Assembly (NCBI GenBank): GCA_910587285.1
Contig: CAJULM010000022.1
Span: 4,759-42,700, forward strand
Reading direction: 5' to 3'
Source of the DNA: an uncultured Oscillospiraceae bacterium
Lineage (GTDB): Bacteria > Bacillota > Clostridia > Oscillospirales > Oscillospiraceae
DNA: 37,942 bases
In this document: positions 22,675 through 31,671 of the stretch, piece by piece
Layout of the letters: the number at the start of each line of letters is the position of its first letter
Position numbering within the stretch: position 1 is the stretch's first letter
Made by a program: the position numbers and the translations under genes
Notes under the pieces: model-generated
Seen by the model: the letters and a program-made list of their open reading frames with translations, nothing else
Database searches by the model: none
Told to the model about the DNA's origin: nothing

Positions 22675-24087
22675 TCAGCCCCGCTCCGCGATGGGGGTGA
22701 AGGAGCGCTTGGGAGCCACCGCCTTGTAGGCGGGACGGATGATGCGGCCATAGGGGTTGTAGACCTCCTCCACCCGGTGGGCGCACCAGCCCACAATGCG
22801 TGCGATGGCGAACAGGGGGGTGTACAGCTCGGGGGGAATGCCCATCATCTGATAGACCAGGCCGGAGTACATATCCACGTTGGCACACATGGCCTTCTCC
22901 TGGCCGGTGACGGCGTGGAACAGGTCGGGGGTGAGGCGCTCCACGGACTCAAACAGCTCAAATTCATCCAGCAGCCCCTTCTCCGCCGCCATTTTCTTGG
23001 CGAAGCGCTTTAAGATAACGGCCCGTGGGTCGGAGACGGTGTAAATGGCGTGGCCCATGCCGTAGATGAGGCCGGAACCGTCCCCCGCCTCCTTCTTCAA
23101 AATCCTGGTGAGGTAACGGGACAACTCCTCGTCATCCTTCCAGTCCTTCACGTTGGCCATGATGTCGTCGAACATCTTCATCACCCGCATATTGGCGCCG
23201 CCGTGCTTGGGGCCCTTCAGCGAGCCCACCGCCGCGGCGATGGCGGAGTAGATGTCGGTTCCGGAGGAGGAGAGCACCCGGCAGGCAAAGGCGGAGTTGT
23301 TGCCGCCGCCGTGCTCCATGTGTAGCACCAGGCACAGGTCCAGCAGGCGGGCCTCCTCCTGAGTGAATTGGGTGTCGTGGCGCACGGAGTAGAGGAAATT
23401 TTCGGCCACGGACAGCTCAGGCTGGGGCCGGTGTAGGTAGAGGGACTCCCGGTCGAAATAGTGCCGCTTGGCGGCGAAGGCGTGGGCCACAATCACCGGG
23501 AAGCGGGCGATGAGGCGCAGAGCCTGGAGCATCTCTATGGGCAGGGCGTTGTTGTCCGGGTCCGGGTCATAGGAGTACAGGGCCAGCACCGAGCGGGCCA
23601 GCTCGTTCATCACGTCGTGACTGGGGGCCTTGAGGATCATGTCCTCGGTGAAGTTGGGGGGCAGCTCGCGGTAATAGGCCAGGATGTCCCGGAACTGCTC
23701 CAGCTCCTGGGTCGTGGGCAGGCCGCCGAACATGAGTAAGTAGGCGGTCTCCTCAAAGCCGAAGCGGCCCTCGGCAGTGAAGCCCTGGATGAGCTCCTCC
23801 ACGTCGATGCCCCGGTAAAACAGCTGGCCGGGGGAGGGGACCTTTTCTCCGTCCTGCATGACATAGCCCCGGACGTTGCCGATGAGGGTGACGCCGGCCA
23901 TGACGCCGGTACCGTCGTGGTTGCGAAGGCCCCGCTTGACATCGTACTTCTCGTAATACTTGGGGGAGATCTGGGTATATCGCTCAAACTCTCCGCATAT
24001 CCCTTGAATGAAGTCCACTGAGGAGTTGTACTGCTCAACGGCCTTGCGCTGGGCTTCGATTAAGGTCTCATAGATGGTGGGACTCAT
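22675..24087 (-). CDS. Citrate synthase
   Basis: 470 aa from ATG 24087 with GGAAGGAGG upstream. Active-site signatures are present: HMEHGGGNNSAFACR (first catalytic His), the KGPKHGGAN loop and YGMGHAIYTVSDPRA (second His), then the Asp/Arg region near the C-terminus ending IVGWCAHRVEE. It condenses oxaloacetate and acetyl-CoA into citrate. The N-terminal extension of about 60 residues is typical of the long clostridial form. It has a strong own promoter and no other TCA gene beside it. A 2-methylcitrate synthase role cannot be excluded. Confidence 0.94.
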   Translation of the reverse strand: MSPTIYETLIEAQRKAVEQYNSSVDFIQGICGEFERYTQISPKYYEKYDVKRGLRNHDGTGVMAGVTLIGNVRGYVMQDGEKVPSPGQLFYRGIDVEELIQGFTAEGRFGFEETAYLLMFGGLPTTQELEQFRDILAYYRELPPNFTEDMILKAPSHDVMNELARSVLALYSYDPDPDNNALPIEMLQALRLIARFPVIVAHAFAAKRHYFDRESLYLHRPQPELSVAENFLYSVRHDTQFTQEEARLLDLCLVLHMEHGGGNNSAFACRVLSSSGTDIYSAIAAAVGSLKGPKHGGANMRVMKMFDDIMANVKDWKDDEELSRYLTRILKKEAGDGSGLIYGMGHAIYTVSDPRAVILKRFAKKMAAEKGLLDEFELFESVERLTPDLFHAVTGQEKAMCANVDMYSGLVYQMMGIPPELYTPLFAIARIVGWCAHRVEEVYNPYGRIIRPAYKAVAPKRSFTPIAERG

Positions 24088-24144
24088 GGTGAAGCGCCTC
24101 CTTCCGCGTGTAGGTGTGCCAGCCTTCCAAATGGGTCAAATATA

Positions 24145-24173
24145 ATTATAACGCAATTTTGATATGCAGTCAA
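24145..24173 (-). promoter_or_regulatory. Sigma-A promoter of citrate synthase
   Basis: On the minus strand TTGACT (24173-24168), a 17-bp spacer and TATAAT (24150-24145). Confidence 0.88.
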
Positions 24174-24255
24174 TGCAAATTTTTCCGAAGAACCCTTGAT
24201 AAATCAGAGGTTTTTTCGGCGCTCCTGCGAATTTTGAATAATCGAGGCGATAAAC

Positions 24256-25284
24256 TTGCGAAATGTACAGACGTGGGGGGCGCTGGGCCGCCCCTTTGCC
24301 ACGGGATTGGTCTTGAGTGTGGCGCTGCTGCTGCTGCCCCTGGCGGCCATTGGAGAGGGAAAGACGGCGGAGGAAGCGCCCCTGCTCCCGGCCAGCCCCA
24401 CGCCGGTGGCGGAGCCTACCCCTCAGCCGGGGGCGTGGGACGGCAGCCAGACGCTGCGGGTTTTGCAGCGGGATGGAACGGTGACGGAGATGACCATGGG
24501 GGACTATTTGTGGTGTGTGGTGGCGGCGGAGATGCCCGCCTCCTTCGAGGCGGAGGCCCTGCGGGCCCAGGCGGTGTGCGCTCGGACGTACAGCCTTTGG
24601 AAGCTGGGGGCGCGCAGCCATGAGGAGGACGGAGCGGACATCTGCGCCGACTCGGCCTGCTGTCAGGCGTACATCACCCCGGAGGACGCGGCCCAGCGCT
24701 GGGCGCAGGACGCCCAGGCGTTTACAGTGAAGGTTGCGGGGGCGGTGGCGGATACGGACGGACAGGTGCTCACCTACGGCGGTGCGCCCATCCAGGCGGT
24801 GTTTTTCTCCTCAGCGGCGGGGTCCACGGCGGACGCGGCGGAGGTGTGGGGCCGGTCCCTGCCCTACCTGGTGCCGGTGGACAGCCCCGAGGGGGAGGAG
24901 GTGCCCAACTACCGCTCCACCGTCACCCTCACGGCGGACGAGGTGCGCAAGCTGGCGGAGACGGAGGGGCTGGGCTGCGACTTGTCCGGCGAGCCGTCTG
25001 GGTGGTTTACAAATGTCGTCCGAAGCGCTTCGGGGCGAGTGGCCTCCCTGTCCCTGGGGGGCGCGTCTCTCAGCGGGGGAGCGGCCCGGTCGCTGTTTTC
25101 CCTGCGCTCAGCCTGCTTCGACGTGAGCGAGGCGGAGGGGGTGTTCACCTTTTCCGTCACGGGCTACGGCCACGGGGTGGGCATGAGCCAGTACGGGGCC
25201 AACGCCATGGCCAAGGCGGGCAGCGGCTGGCGGGAGATCGTGGCGCACTACTACACCGGGGCGGCCATTCAGACGGGGATATAA
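24256..25284 (+). CDS. spoIID: Stage II sporulation protein D (SpoIID) peptidoglycan lytic transglycosylase
   Basis: 342 aa from a TTG at 24256 with GAGGCGA upstream. A hydrophobic signal or anchor (about 14-33) and a Pro-rich linker precede the SpoIID/LytB domain. The catalytic region GDYLWCVVAAEMPASFEAEAL contains E92, and the end carries GYGHGVGMSQYGANAMA and HYYTG. SpoIID cuts glycan strands during engulfment with SpoIIP and SpoIIM. Its presence shows the organism is probably spore-forming. No clean sigma-E promoter could be assigned. Lone LytB-like amidase enhancers share the domain. Confidence 0.9.
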   Translation: MRNVQTWGALGRPFATGLVLSVALLLLPLAAIGEGKTAEEAPLLPASPTPVAEPTPQPGAWDGSQTLRVLQRDGTVTEMTMGDYLWCVVAAEMPASFEAEALRAQAVCARTYSLWKLGARSHEEDGADICADSACCQAYITPEDAAQRWAQDAQAFTVKVAGAVADTDGQVLTYGGAPIQAVFFSSAAGSTADAAEVWGRSLPYLVPVDSPEGEEVPNYRSTVTLTADEVRKLAETEGLGCDLSGEPSGWFTNVVRSASGRVASLSLGGASLSGGAARSLFSLRSACFDVSEAEGVFTFSVTGYGHGVGMSQYGANAMAKAGSGWREIVAHYYTGAAIQTGI

Positions 25285-25329
25285 AAGGGGAGGAATCCCT
25301 TTATTATTCTTTAAATTTTGACGGATTCA

Positions 25330-25358
25330 TTGCATTTCGGTCCCTCTTGTGGTATGCT
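25330..25358 (+). promoter_or_regulatory. Sigma-A promoter of the LtaS-like gene
   Basis: TTGCAT (25330-25335), a 17-bp spacer and TATGCT (25353-25358), about 60 nt upstream of the ATG. Confidence 0.75.
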
Positions 25359-25417
25359 AAAGGGCGCAAAGGCAGGCGGCGGACCGCTTGCCACACCAAT
25401 CCATGGGAGTGACCACG

Positions 25418-27556
25418 ATGTATCGTCCCTATGCCGGCTCTGCCGGATATACCGGGCGGCGAAACGTGGGAGGACCTGCACTGTCCGCCCTGTTTTTCCC
25501 GGCCGCCATACTCTATCACGAGCTGCTGCTGCGCGCCTTTGACCGCAGCGCGCCCTTTTTTGACCTGGCTCTGCTGCCCATCGCGCTGTTTTCCATCGCG
25601 GCGGGGCTGGTGATCTGGCTCCTTCTGGATTTGCTGCCCTGGAAGACCGCCGGACGGATTGCCGGCGGGGTGATCTTAGGGCTGGGCGCGGTGATTTTCT
25701 GCGTGGAGCGGGGGTGCCGGGCCACCTTTAACCTGTACTATGGTGTCACCTTTATGGGGGGCATGGCGGGCAATGTGGCCGGGGACTTCGGCTCTACGGT
25801 GGTCCAGGTGGTGCTGGGGATGATCCCCTTTATCCTGCTGTCCTTTGTGCCCCTGGCCGCCTTTGTGGCGCTGCGTTGCCGTGTGGTGCTGGAGGAGGGG
25901 AGCGAGAACCCCGTGCGCATCATCCTGGCGGCGGTGCTGGTGGCCTGCCAGCTCAGCGCTTACCTGGTGGCCACCCTGGGCCCGGTGGGCAGCTACTATA
26001 CCTATGAGTTCACCACCAACACCGCCGTCCCCCACTTCGGCCTGCTCACCTCCATGCGACTGGAGCTTGAGTACGCCGTGGCGGGCGTGCCCGCGCCGCC
26101 CCTGGGGGAGTTTATCGACGATCCGGTGAGCACCCCCGCCATCGCGCCCGGCGAGAGCGAGCGGCCCTCCGCCCATCCGTCGGACAGGCCGGACCGGCCC
26201 AGGGAGGACGGCCCCAATGCCCTGAACATCAACTTTGAGGGAATGGCGGAGGCGGAGACGGACGAGACCCTGAAGAATATGCACCAGTATTTCGCCAACG
26301 TGATCCCCTCCCAGAAAAATGAGTACACAGGGATGTTTGCAGGGAAAAACCTAATTCTCATCACCGCCGAGGCGTTTTCGCCCTACGCCATTGACGAGGA
26401 GCTCACTCCCACTCTGTACAAGCTCACCCACGAGGGGTTCATATTCAACAATTTCTACCAGCCCGACTGGACGCTGTCCACCATCGGCGGGGAGTTCTCC
26501 GTCACCACCGGCGTGATTCCCAACTGGATCGGCAGCAGCTCCTCCCCCGTGGTGAGCGCGGAGCGGTTCATGCCCACTACGCTGCCCCATCTGCTGGCCC
26601 CTCTGGGATATGCCACCCCCGCTTGGCACGACCACACGTTTGACTACTATCCCCGCGACAAGTATCTGCCCAGCTTTGGGTACGACTACAAGGGCATCGG
26701 CAGCGGCCTGGAGATGGCCCAGAGCGTGGCGAACAGGTGGTGGCCCGAGTCCGACCAGGAGATGATGGAGGAGACGGCGGACAGCTATATCGACGCCTAC
26801 GTGAAGGACGGCACCCCCTTCCACGCCTACTATATGACGGTGAGCGGCCATGGCCTGTACACCTGGAGCGGCAACGATATGTCCGCCAGGCACCGGGAGG
26901 CGGTGGAGGCCAAGTACCCCGACCTGTCCGAGAGCTCCCAGGCCTACCTGGCCTGCAGCATAGAGCTGGACCTGGCTCTGAAGTGCCTGGTGGACAAGCT
27001 GGAGGCGGCGGGAATTGCCGATGACACCCTCATCGTCATGGCCGCCGACCACTATCCTTACCTGATGGTGGACGAGAAAACGGGGGAGGACTATTACAAC
27101 GAGCTGCGGGGATTTGAGGACGCGGAGGGGGACACCTCCCGGTACAAGAGCACCCTGCTCATGTGGTCCGGGGCCATTGAGGAGCCCATTGAGGTGGATA
27201 CCCCCTGCTCCTCGGTGGACATCGTGCCCACTCTTTGCAATCTGTTCGGGCTGGACTACGACTCCCGGCTCTATTCCGGGCGGGACGTGTTCGCCACCAA
27301 CTATGAGCCGGACCAGTATTCCAACTGTATGCCCCTGGTGGTGTTCGCCAACAACATGAGCCGGGGCAACAGCTGGATCACCGCCGCGGGCACCTACGAG
27401 GCCAACACCAAGACCTTTACGCCCAACGAGGGCATTGAATTGGAGGATGAGGAAGCTTACGTCAAGCGGGTGCACCGCCTGGTGGCGGCGAAGGTGAACT
27501 ACTCCAAGCTCATCATTCAAGAGGACTATTACGCCCACGTCCAATTCCCCGAATAA
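25418..27556 (+). CDS. LtaS-like sulfatase-family membrane enzyme
   Basis: 712 aa; ATG 25418 with GGGAGTG 8 nt upstream. Five membrane helices are expected in the first 215 residues, then a disordered Pro/Ser-rich linker and an extracellular sulfatase-like domain from about 300. Metal and nucleophile landmarks of lipoteichoic acid synthase are seen: ITAEAFSP with a metal-binding Glu, T355 in the TxxxEF motif TIGGEF, and AADHYPYL with Asp and His. Such enzymes add glycerol-phosphate or related groups to glycolipid at the outer membrane face. The exact polymer is unknown. It is monocistronic, with its own promoter and terminator. Confidence 0.88.
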   Translation: MYRPYAGSAGYTGRRNVGGPALSALFFPAAILYHELLLRAFDRSAPFFDLALLPIALFSIAAGLVIWLLLDLLPWKTAGRIAGGVILGLGAVIFCVERGCRATFNLYYGVTFMGGMAGNVAGDFGSTVVQVVLGMIPFILLSFVPLAAFVALRCRVVLEEGSENPVRIILAAVLVACQLSAYLVATLGPVGSYYTYEFTTNTAVPHFGLLTSMRLELEYAVAGVPAPPLGEFIDDPVSTPAIAPGESERPSAHPSDRPDRPREDGPNALNINFEGMAEAETDETLKNMHQYFANVIPSQKNEYTGMFAGKNLILITAEAFSPYAIDEELTPTLYKLTHEGFIFNNFYQPDWTLSTIGGEFSVTTGVIPNWIGSSSSPVVSAERFMPTTLPHLLAPLGYATPAWHDHTFDYYPRDKYLPSFGYDYKGIGSGLEMAQSVANRWWPESDQEMMEETADSYIDAYVKDGTPFHAYYMTVSGHGLYTWSGNDMSARHREAVEAKYPDLSESSQAYLACSIELDLALKCLVDKLEAAGIADDTLIVMAADHYPYLMVDEKTGEDYYNELRGFEDAEGDTSRYKSTLLMWSGAIEEPIEVDTPCSSVDIVPTLCNLFGLDYDSRLYSGRDVFATNYEPDQYSNCMPLVVFANNMSRGNSWITAAGTYEANTKTFTPNEGIELEDEEAYVKRVHRLVAAKVNYSKLIIQEDYYAHVQFPE

Positions 27557-27562
27557 TTAACA

Positions 27563-27594
27563 AGCCCGGCGGGAAATCCCGCCGGGCTGTTTTT
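27563..27594. terminator. Bidirectional intrinsic terminator
   Basis: AGCCCGGCGGG (27563-27573) pairs with CCCGCCGGGCT (27578-27588), followed by GTTTTT. It also ends the convergent lipid kinase gene. Confidence 0.92.
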
Positions 27595-27598
27595 GGCT

Positions 27599-28516
27599 CT
27601 ACTGCGGCTCCGCGCTTCCTGCGCCGCAAGCAATGGTAAGCGCCTGTGGAATGTTTGTTACGTGGGTCACGGTCTGCTCGCCGCCAAATTCCCCGTCCAC
27701 GGTCCAGGCCACGGGCTGGCCGCAGGTGAAGGTGACCTGGCTGGCGGCAAAACCCACTACCGCGCCGTCCGGCACCATCTCCAAAGTGGTCAGCGCGGTG
27801 AGAATGGACTGCCAGTCCTTGCCGTTCTGGGGCTGGCGGATGAGGATGACCTCAAATCGCCCGTCGTCCAGCAGGACCTTGTCCCGGGGCAGGTTCACCA
27901 GCCCGCCCACCGATACGGTGTTGCCCACCATGCCGTAGATGAAGTCGCCCTCCACCTCCCGGCCGTCGTCCGTGGACACGGTCATGTGGTAGCTGGGGAT
28001 ATTGGCCAGCTTGCCCATCCCCTCCAGCACGTAGGCAAAGTGGCCCAGCAGATTTTTGTTCTGCTGGGGGGTGGAATAGGACACGTCGGTGAACAGCCCG
28101 AAGGCCGCCACGTAGGTAAAGGGACGGCCCTCCGCCTGGCCCACGTCGATGAGCCGGGGCACGCCCTCTCCCGCCGTCTCCGCCAGCTCAGGCAGGGTGC
28201 GGGGCAGCTCCAGGGTGCGGGAAAAGTCGTTGGTGGTGCCCGCCGGGATATAGCCCAGCACGGGGCGGCGGTCCTTGGGCAAGGCCAGCAGGCCCTGGAC
28301 TGTTTCGTTCAGGGTGCCGTCCCCGCCGCAGCACACCACCCGGTCGTGACTGCCGCCCAGCTGAATGACGGTGCTCACCGCGTCCCCCCGCCCCTGGGTG
28401 GGGTGGACGGTGATCTCATAGCCCTGGCGGGCGAATACCTCCATCACGTCGGACAGGTTGGCCTTAGCGGTCTTGCGCCCGGCGGCGGGGTTATAGATGT
28501 AGAGAAGCTTTTTCAT
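27599..28516 (-). CDS. YegS/DagK family lipid kinase
   Basis: 305 aa from ATG 28516. N-terminal NPAAGRK, the nucleotide-binding GGDGTLNE and PAGTTNDF motifs, and the two-domain DagK fold are evident. The family phosphorylates diacylglycerol or related lipids to phosphatidate using ATP, peripheral to the membrane. In Bacillota it recycles diacylglycerol released by lipoteichoic acid synthesis, which fits the convergent LtaS-like gene next door (inference). Confidence 0.92.
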   Translation of the reverse strand: MKKLLYIYNPAAGRKTAKANLSDVMEVFARQGYEITVHPTQGRGDAVSTVIQLGGSHDRVVCCGGDGTLNETVQGLLALPKDRRPVLGYIPAGTTNDFSRTLELPRTLPELAETAGEGVPRLIDVGQAEGRPFTYVAAFGLFTDVSYSTPQQNKNLLGHFAYVLEGMGKLANIPSYHMTVSTDDGREVEGDFIYGMVGNTVSVGGLVNLPRDKVLLDDGRFEVILIRQPQNGKDWQSILTALTTLEMVPDGAVVGFAASQVTFTCGQPVAWTVDGEFGGEQTVTHVTNIPQALTIACGAGSAEPQ

Positions 28517-28574
28517 GGCAGGTCACGCTCCATACTGCCCGGTTTGTGGGCTGGGCATATTTGTTATTAAGAAT

Positions 28575-28603
28575 ATTATAGCCAAATCCAAATGGGATTA
28601 CAA
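28575..28603 (-). promoter_or_regulatory. Sigma-A promoter of the lipid kinase gene
   Basis: On the minus strand TTGTAA (28603-28598), a 17-bp spacer and TATAAT (28580-28575). Confidence 0.8.
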
Positions 28604-28627
28604 TGAACAATCTGTAAAACCCGGCCC

Positions 28628-28656
28628 TTGCCAGAGCGGAAGCTTGACGGTATAAT
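28628..28656 (+). promoter_or_regulatory. Sigma-A promoter of azlCD
   Basis: TTGCCA (28628-28633), a 17-bp spacer and TATAAT (28651-28656). It lies back-to-back with the lipid kinase promoter and would make an azlC leader of about 290 nt. Confidence 0.78.
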
Positions 28657-28691
28657 AATTGTGTCAATTTAGCACAGTAATGCGAAGCTTC

Positions 28692-28730
28692 GGGGTCCCC
28701 GCAAAGCCGTTTTTCAGGCTTTGTGGGGAA
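28692..28730 (+). other. Leader hairpin upstream of azlC
   Basis: CCCCGCAAAGCC (28697-28708) pairs with GGCTTTGTGGGG (28717-28728) with one G-U pair. The segment 28692-28707 is identical, on the other strand, to 30256-30271 in the tuf-tail insert. No T-run follows. It may be a regulatory leader structure or part of a mobile hairpin family. Confidence 0.5.
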
Positions 28731-28800
28731 AGGAGGAGCAGCGCAGTGAGTGAGCTGTGCCGCTTGCGGCGAAGCGAGCGATACAAAGCTTGCTCCGACG

Positions 28801-28939
28801 TTGTCACGCTGCGCAGACGGCTGGACGCTCGGTCGCTTTCACTGCGGCTCGGATGAAAAACAGATTTGCGTTGCAAATCCTGGTTTTTCATCCTCGCTCC
28901 GCTCCAAGCTCCCTCGCAGCCGCCTGCTCCGCGCTTCTT
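28801..28939 (-). repeat. Dispersed intergenic R element, copy R3
   Basis: 139 bp in minus orientation inside the azlC leader. Its ends match R1 exactly (AAGAAGCGCGGAG and CGCAGCGTGACAA on the minus strand). The terminal helix pairs 28917-28926 with 28814-28823 (10 bp, one G-U when read as minus-strand RNA). The core is a long AT-rich hairpin (GGATGAAAAA with TTTTTCATCC, plus an inner GATTTGC/GCAAATC). Confidence 0.75.
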
Positions 28940-28957
28940 ATAAGGAAGTGAACACCA

Positions 28958-29656
28958 ATGAACCGAAAAACCCTGGCCGCCGCCTTTCCCCACACCGTCC
29001 CGGTGCTCATGGGCTACTTGTCCATTGGCACCGTGTTTGGCTGGATGTTGTCGGCGGCGGGCTTTGCCCCCACGTGGGCCGCCGTGATGTCGGTGAGCAT
29101 CTACGCCGGCAGCGGGCAGTACCTGGGGGTGGACCTGCTGGACAAGAGCGCCCCTTTGGGAGACGTGGCTTTTCTCACGCTGATGATCAACTTCCGGCAT
29201 TTGGTATACGGGTTGTCCATGCTGGAAAAGTTCAAGGGAATGGGTTGGCGGAAGCTCTATATGATGTTCTCTCTCACCGACGAGACGTATGCGCTGCTGG
29301 CCGGAGTGGAGGCCCCGGAGGGTGTGAACGAGAAAGGCTTTTACTTTGCCATTGCCCTGCTGGACCATCTGTATTGGATTGCCGGGTCCCTGATTGGGGC
29401 GGCGGCGGGGGCGCTCATTACCATCAATACGGAGGGGATTGACTTTGCCATGACGGCGCTGTTTTTGGTCATCGCCGTGGAGCAGTGGCAGTCCAGCGCC
29501 CGCCATGTTCCGGCATATTTGGGGGCGGCGGGGACGCTGGTGTGCCTATTCCTTTTTGGGGCGGAAAACGGGCGGTTTCTCATCCCCGCCCTGGCCATTT
29601 TGGTGGGCGGGCTGCTGCTGCTCCGCCCCTGGCTGGAAGGGGGCGAGGGACAATGA
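28958..29656 (+). CDS. azlC: AzlC family branched-chain amino acid exporter subunit
   Basis: 232 aa; ATG 28958 follows AAGGAAGTG. A multi-spanning membrane protein with AzlC landmarks near the N-terminus (FPHTVPVLMGYLSIGTVFG), SIYAGSGQ, and INFRHLVYGLS. AzlC is the large subunit of a two-component exporter for branched-chain or related amino acids in the cytoplasmic membrane. It overlaps azlD by 4 nt. The leader is long and contains a hairpin and an R element. Confidence 0.94.
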   Translation: MNRKTLAAAFPHTVPVLMGYLSIGTVFGWMLSAAGFAPTWAAVMSVSIYAGSGQYLGVDLLDKSAPLGDVAFLTLMINFRHLVYGLSMLEKFKGMGWRKLYMMFSLTDETYALLAGVEAPEGVNEKGFYFAIALLDHLYWIAGSLIGAAAGALITINTEGIDFAMTALFLVIAVEQWQSSARHVPAYLGAAGTLVCLFLFGAENGRFLIPALAILVGGLLLLRPWLEGGEGQ

Positions 29657-29979
29657 CGACGGCGCAGATTGCCGCCTCCGTGGCGGTGATGGCGGTGGTG
29701 ACGTTTCTCACCCGCGCCCTGCCCTTTCTGCTTTTTGGCCGGAGAGGAGAGCCGCCGAAGGTGGTGCTGTACCTGGGACGCTTTCTGCCTCCGGCGGTAA
29801 TCGCCATGCTGATCGTGTACTGCTACAGGGGGACCAGCTTCGCGCAGCTCAGCGCTTGGGCGCCCGGCTTAATTGCGGGCCTGGCGGTGGTTTTTCTCCA
29901 CCTGTGGAAGAAGAATAATATGGTGTCCATCGTGGGCGGCACGATTCTTTACATGGTGCTGGTTCAGGCGGTGTTTTAG
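29653..29979 (+). CDS. azlD: AzlD family transporter small subunit
   Basis: 108 aa, starting within the azlC stop (ATGA). It has about four hydrophobic helices and the AzlD pattern TFLTRALPFLLF near the N-terminus, followed by LPPAVIAMLIVY. It is required with AzlC for amino acid export. It ends before the duplicated tuf terminator. Confidence 0.93.
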   Translation: MTTAQIAASVAVMAVVTFLTRALPFLLFGRRGEPPKVVLYLGRFLPPAVIAMLIVYCYRGTSFAQLSAWAPGLIAGLAVVFLHLWKKNNMVSIVGGTILYMVLVQAVF

Positions 29980-30033
29980 AAGCCCCGATTCGGGGATGCG
30001 GCATCCCTCGCACCTGGGAGTGAGCAGAATAGA

Positions 30034-30063
30034 AACGCCAGCCGTCTTATGACGGCTGGCGTT
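30034..30063. terminator. Hairpin terminator, duplicated copy of the tuf terminator
   Basis: AACGCCAGCCGTC (30034-30046) pairs with GACGGCTGGCGTT (30051-30063), loop ttat. It is followed by TTTAAA on the plus strand and TCTATT on the minus strand. It ends azlCD and is the diverged twin of the terminator at 30283-30317. Confidence 0.8.
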
Positions 30064-30084
30064 TAAACAGCTCAAGCGTTGAAA

Positions 30085-30129
30085 TTACTCAGCGACATCA
30101 ATGACGACGCCGGAACCCACGGTGCGGCC
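30085..30129 (-). pseudogene. Remnant of a tuf 3' end (last ~14 codons)
   Basis: The minus strand encodes GRTVGSGVVIDVAE and a stop, identical to the EF-Tu C-terminus. The duplicated DNA (30037-30129) covers the tail plus terminator and matches 30289-30382 at roughly 90%. The upstream part of this copy is replaced by an unrelated 159-bp hairpin-rich stretch. It is a decayed duplicate, not an expressed gene. Confidence 0.8.
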
Positions 30130-30288
30130 AAATCCCCACACGGTGGGCCGTGTGGGGGCCCCTTTTGATTTCAATGCTCGGGTCGGCAGAGCCGGCCCTG
30201 CGCCAAGGTTTTCGCCTGCGGCGAAAACGCTTGCACGGCGCTTCCGCGCCGCCCCGCTTTGCGGGGACCCCGGCGGCCGCACAAAAAA
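30130..30288. repeat. Hairpin-rich insert between tuf tail copies
   Basis: 159 bp containing consecutive short inverted repeats: CCCCACAC/GTGTGGGG near 30135-30160, GGTTTTCGCC/GGCGAAAACG near 30208-30230, CGGCGC/GCGCCG near 30236-30251, and CCCCGC/GCGGGG near 30252-30266. No ORF is credible. The segment 30256-30271 is shared with the azlC leader hairpin. Confidence 0.55.
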
Positions 30289-30317
30289 GCCAGCCGTCAT
30301 AAAGGCGGCTGGCTTTT
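30283..30317 (-). terminator. Intrinsic terminator of tuf
   Basis: AGCCAGCCG (30288-30296) pairs with CGGCTGGCT (30306-30314), with an A-rich flank giving six T on the minus strand. It ends the str operon. Confidence 0.9.
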
Positions 30318-30337
30318 AAGCAGCTCAAGCGTTGGAA

Positions 30338-31540
<1,203 letters not shown>

Positions 31541-31603
31541 TTTGCGTTTTCCTCCTTATAGTGGTTCAATAAAATGTGTTGAGGGGAATAGGTTTATGGG
31601 CCT

Positions 31604-31632
31604 ATTCTATCCTATCGCGGAAAAAATTGCAA
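31604..31632 (-). promoter_or_regulatory. Internal sigma-A promoter of tuf
   Basis: On the minus strand TTGCAA (31632-31627), a 17-bp spacer and TAGAAT (31609-31604), in the fusA-tuf gap. It allows tuf to be expressed above the rest of the operon. Confidence 0.75.
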
Positions 31633-31671
31633 CTACAATTTTCTCTGCGGAAGGCGGGCGGCAGGGGGACG

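Noticed and set aside
30085..30300. 71-aa frame fusing the insert to an EF-Tu tail
   Set aside because: It lies beyond the tuf terminator, lacks a start signal and is a by-product of the duplicated tuf end.
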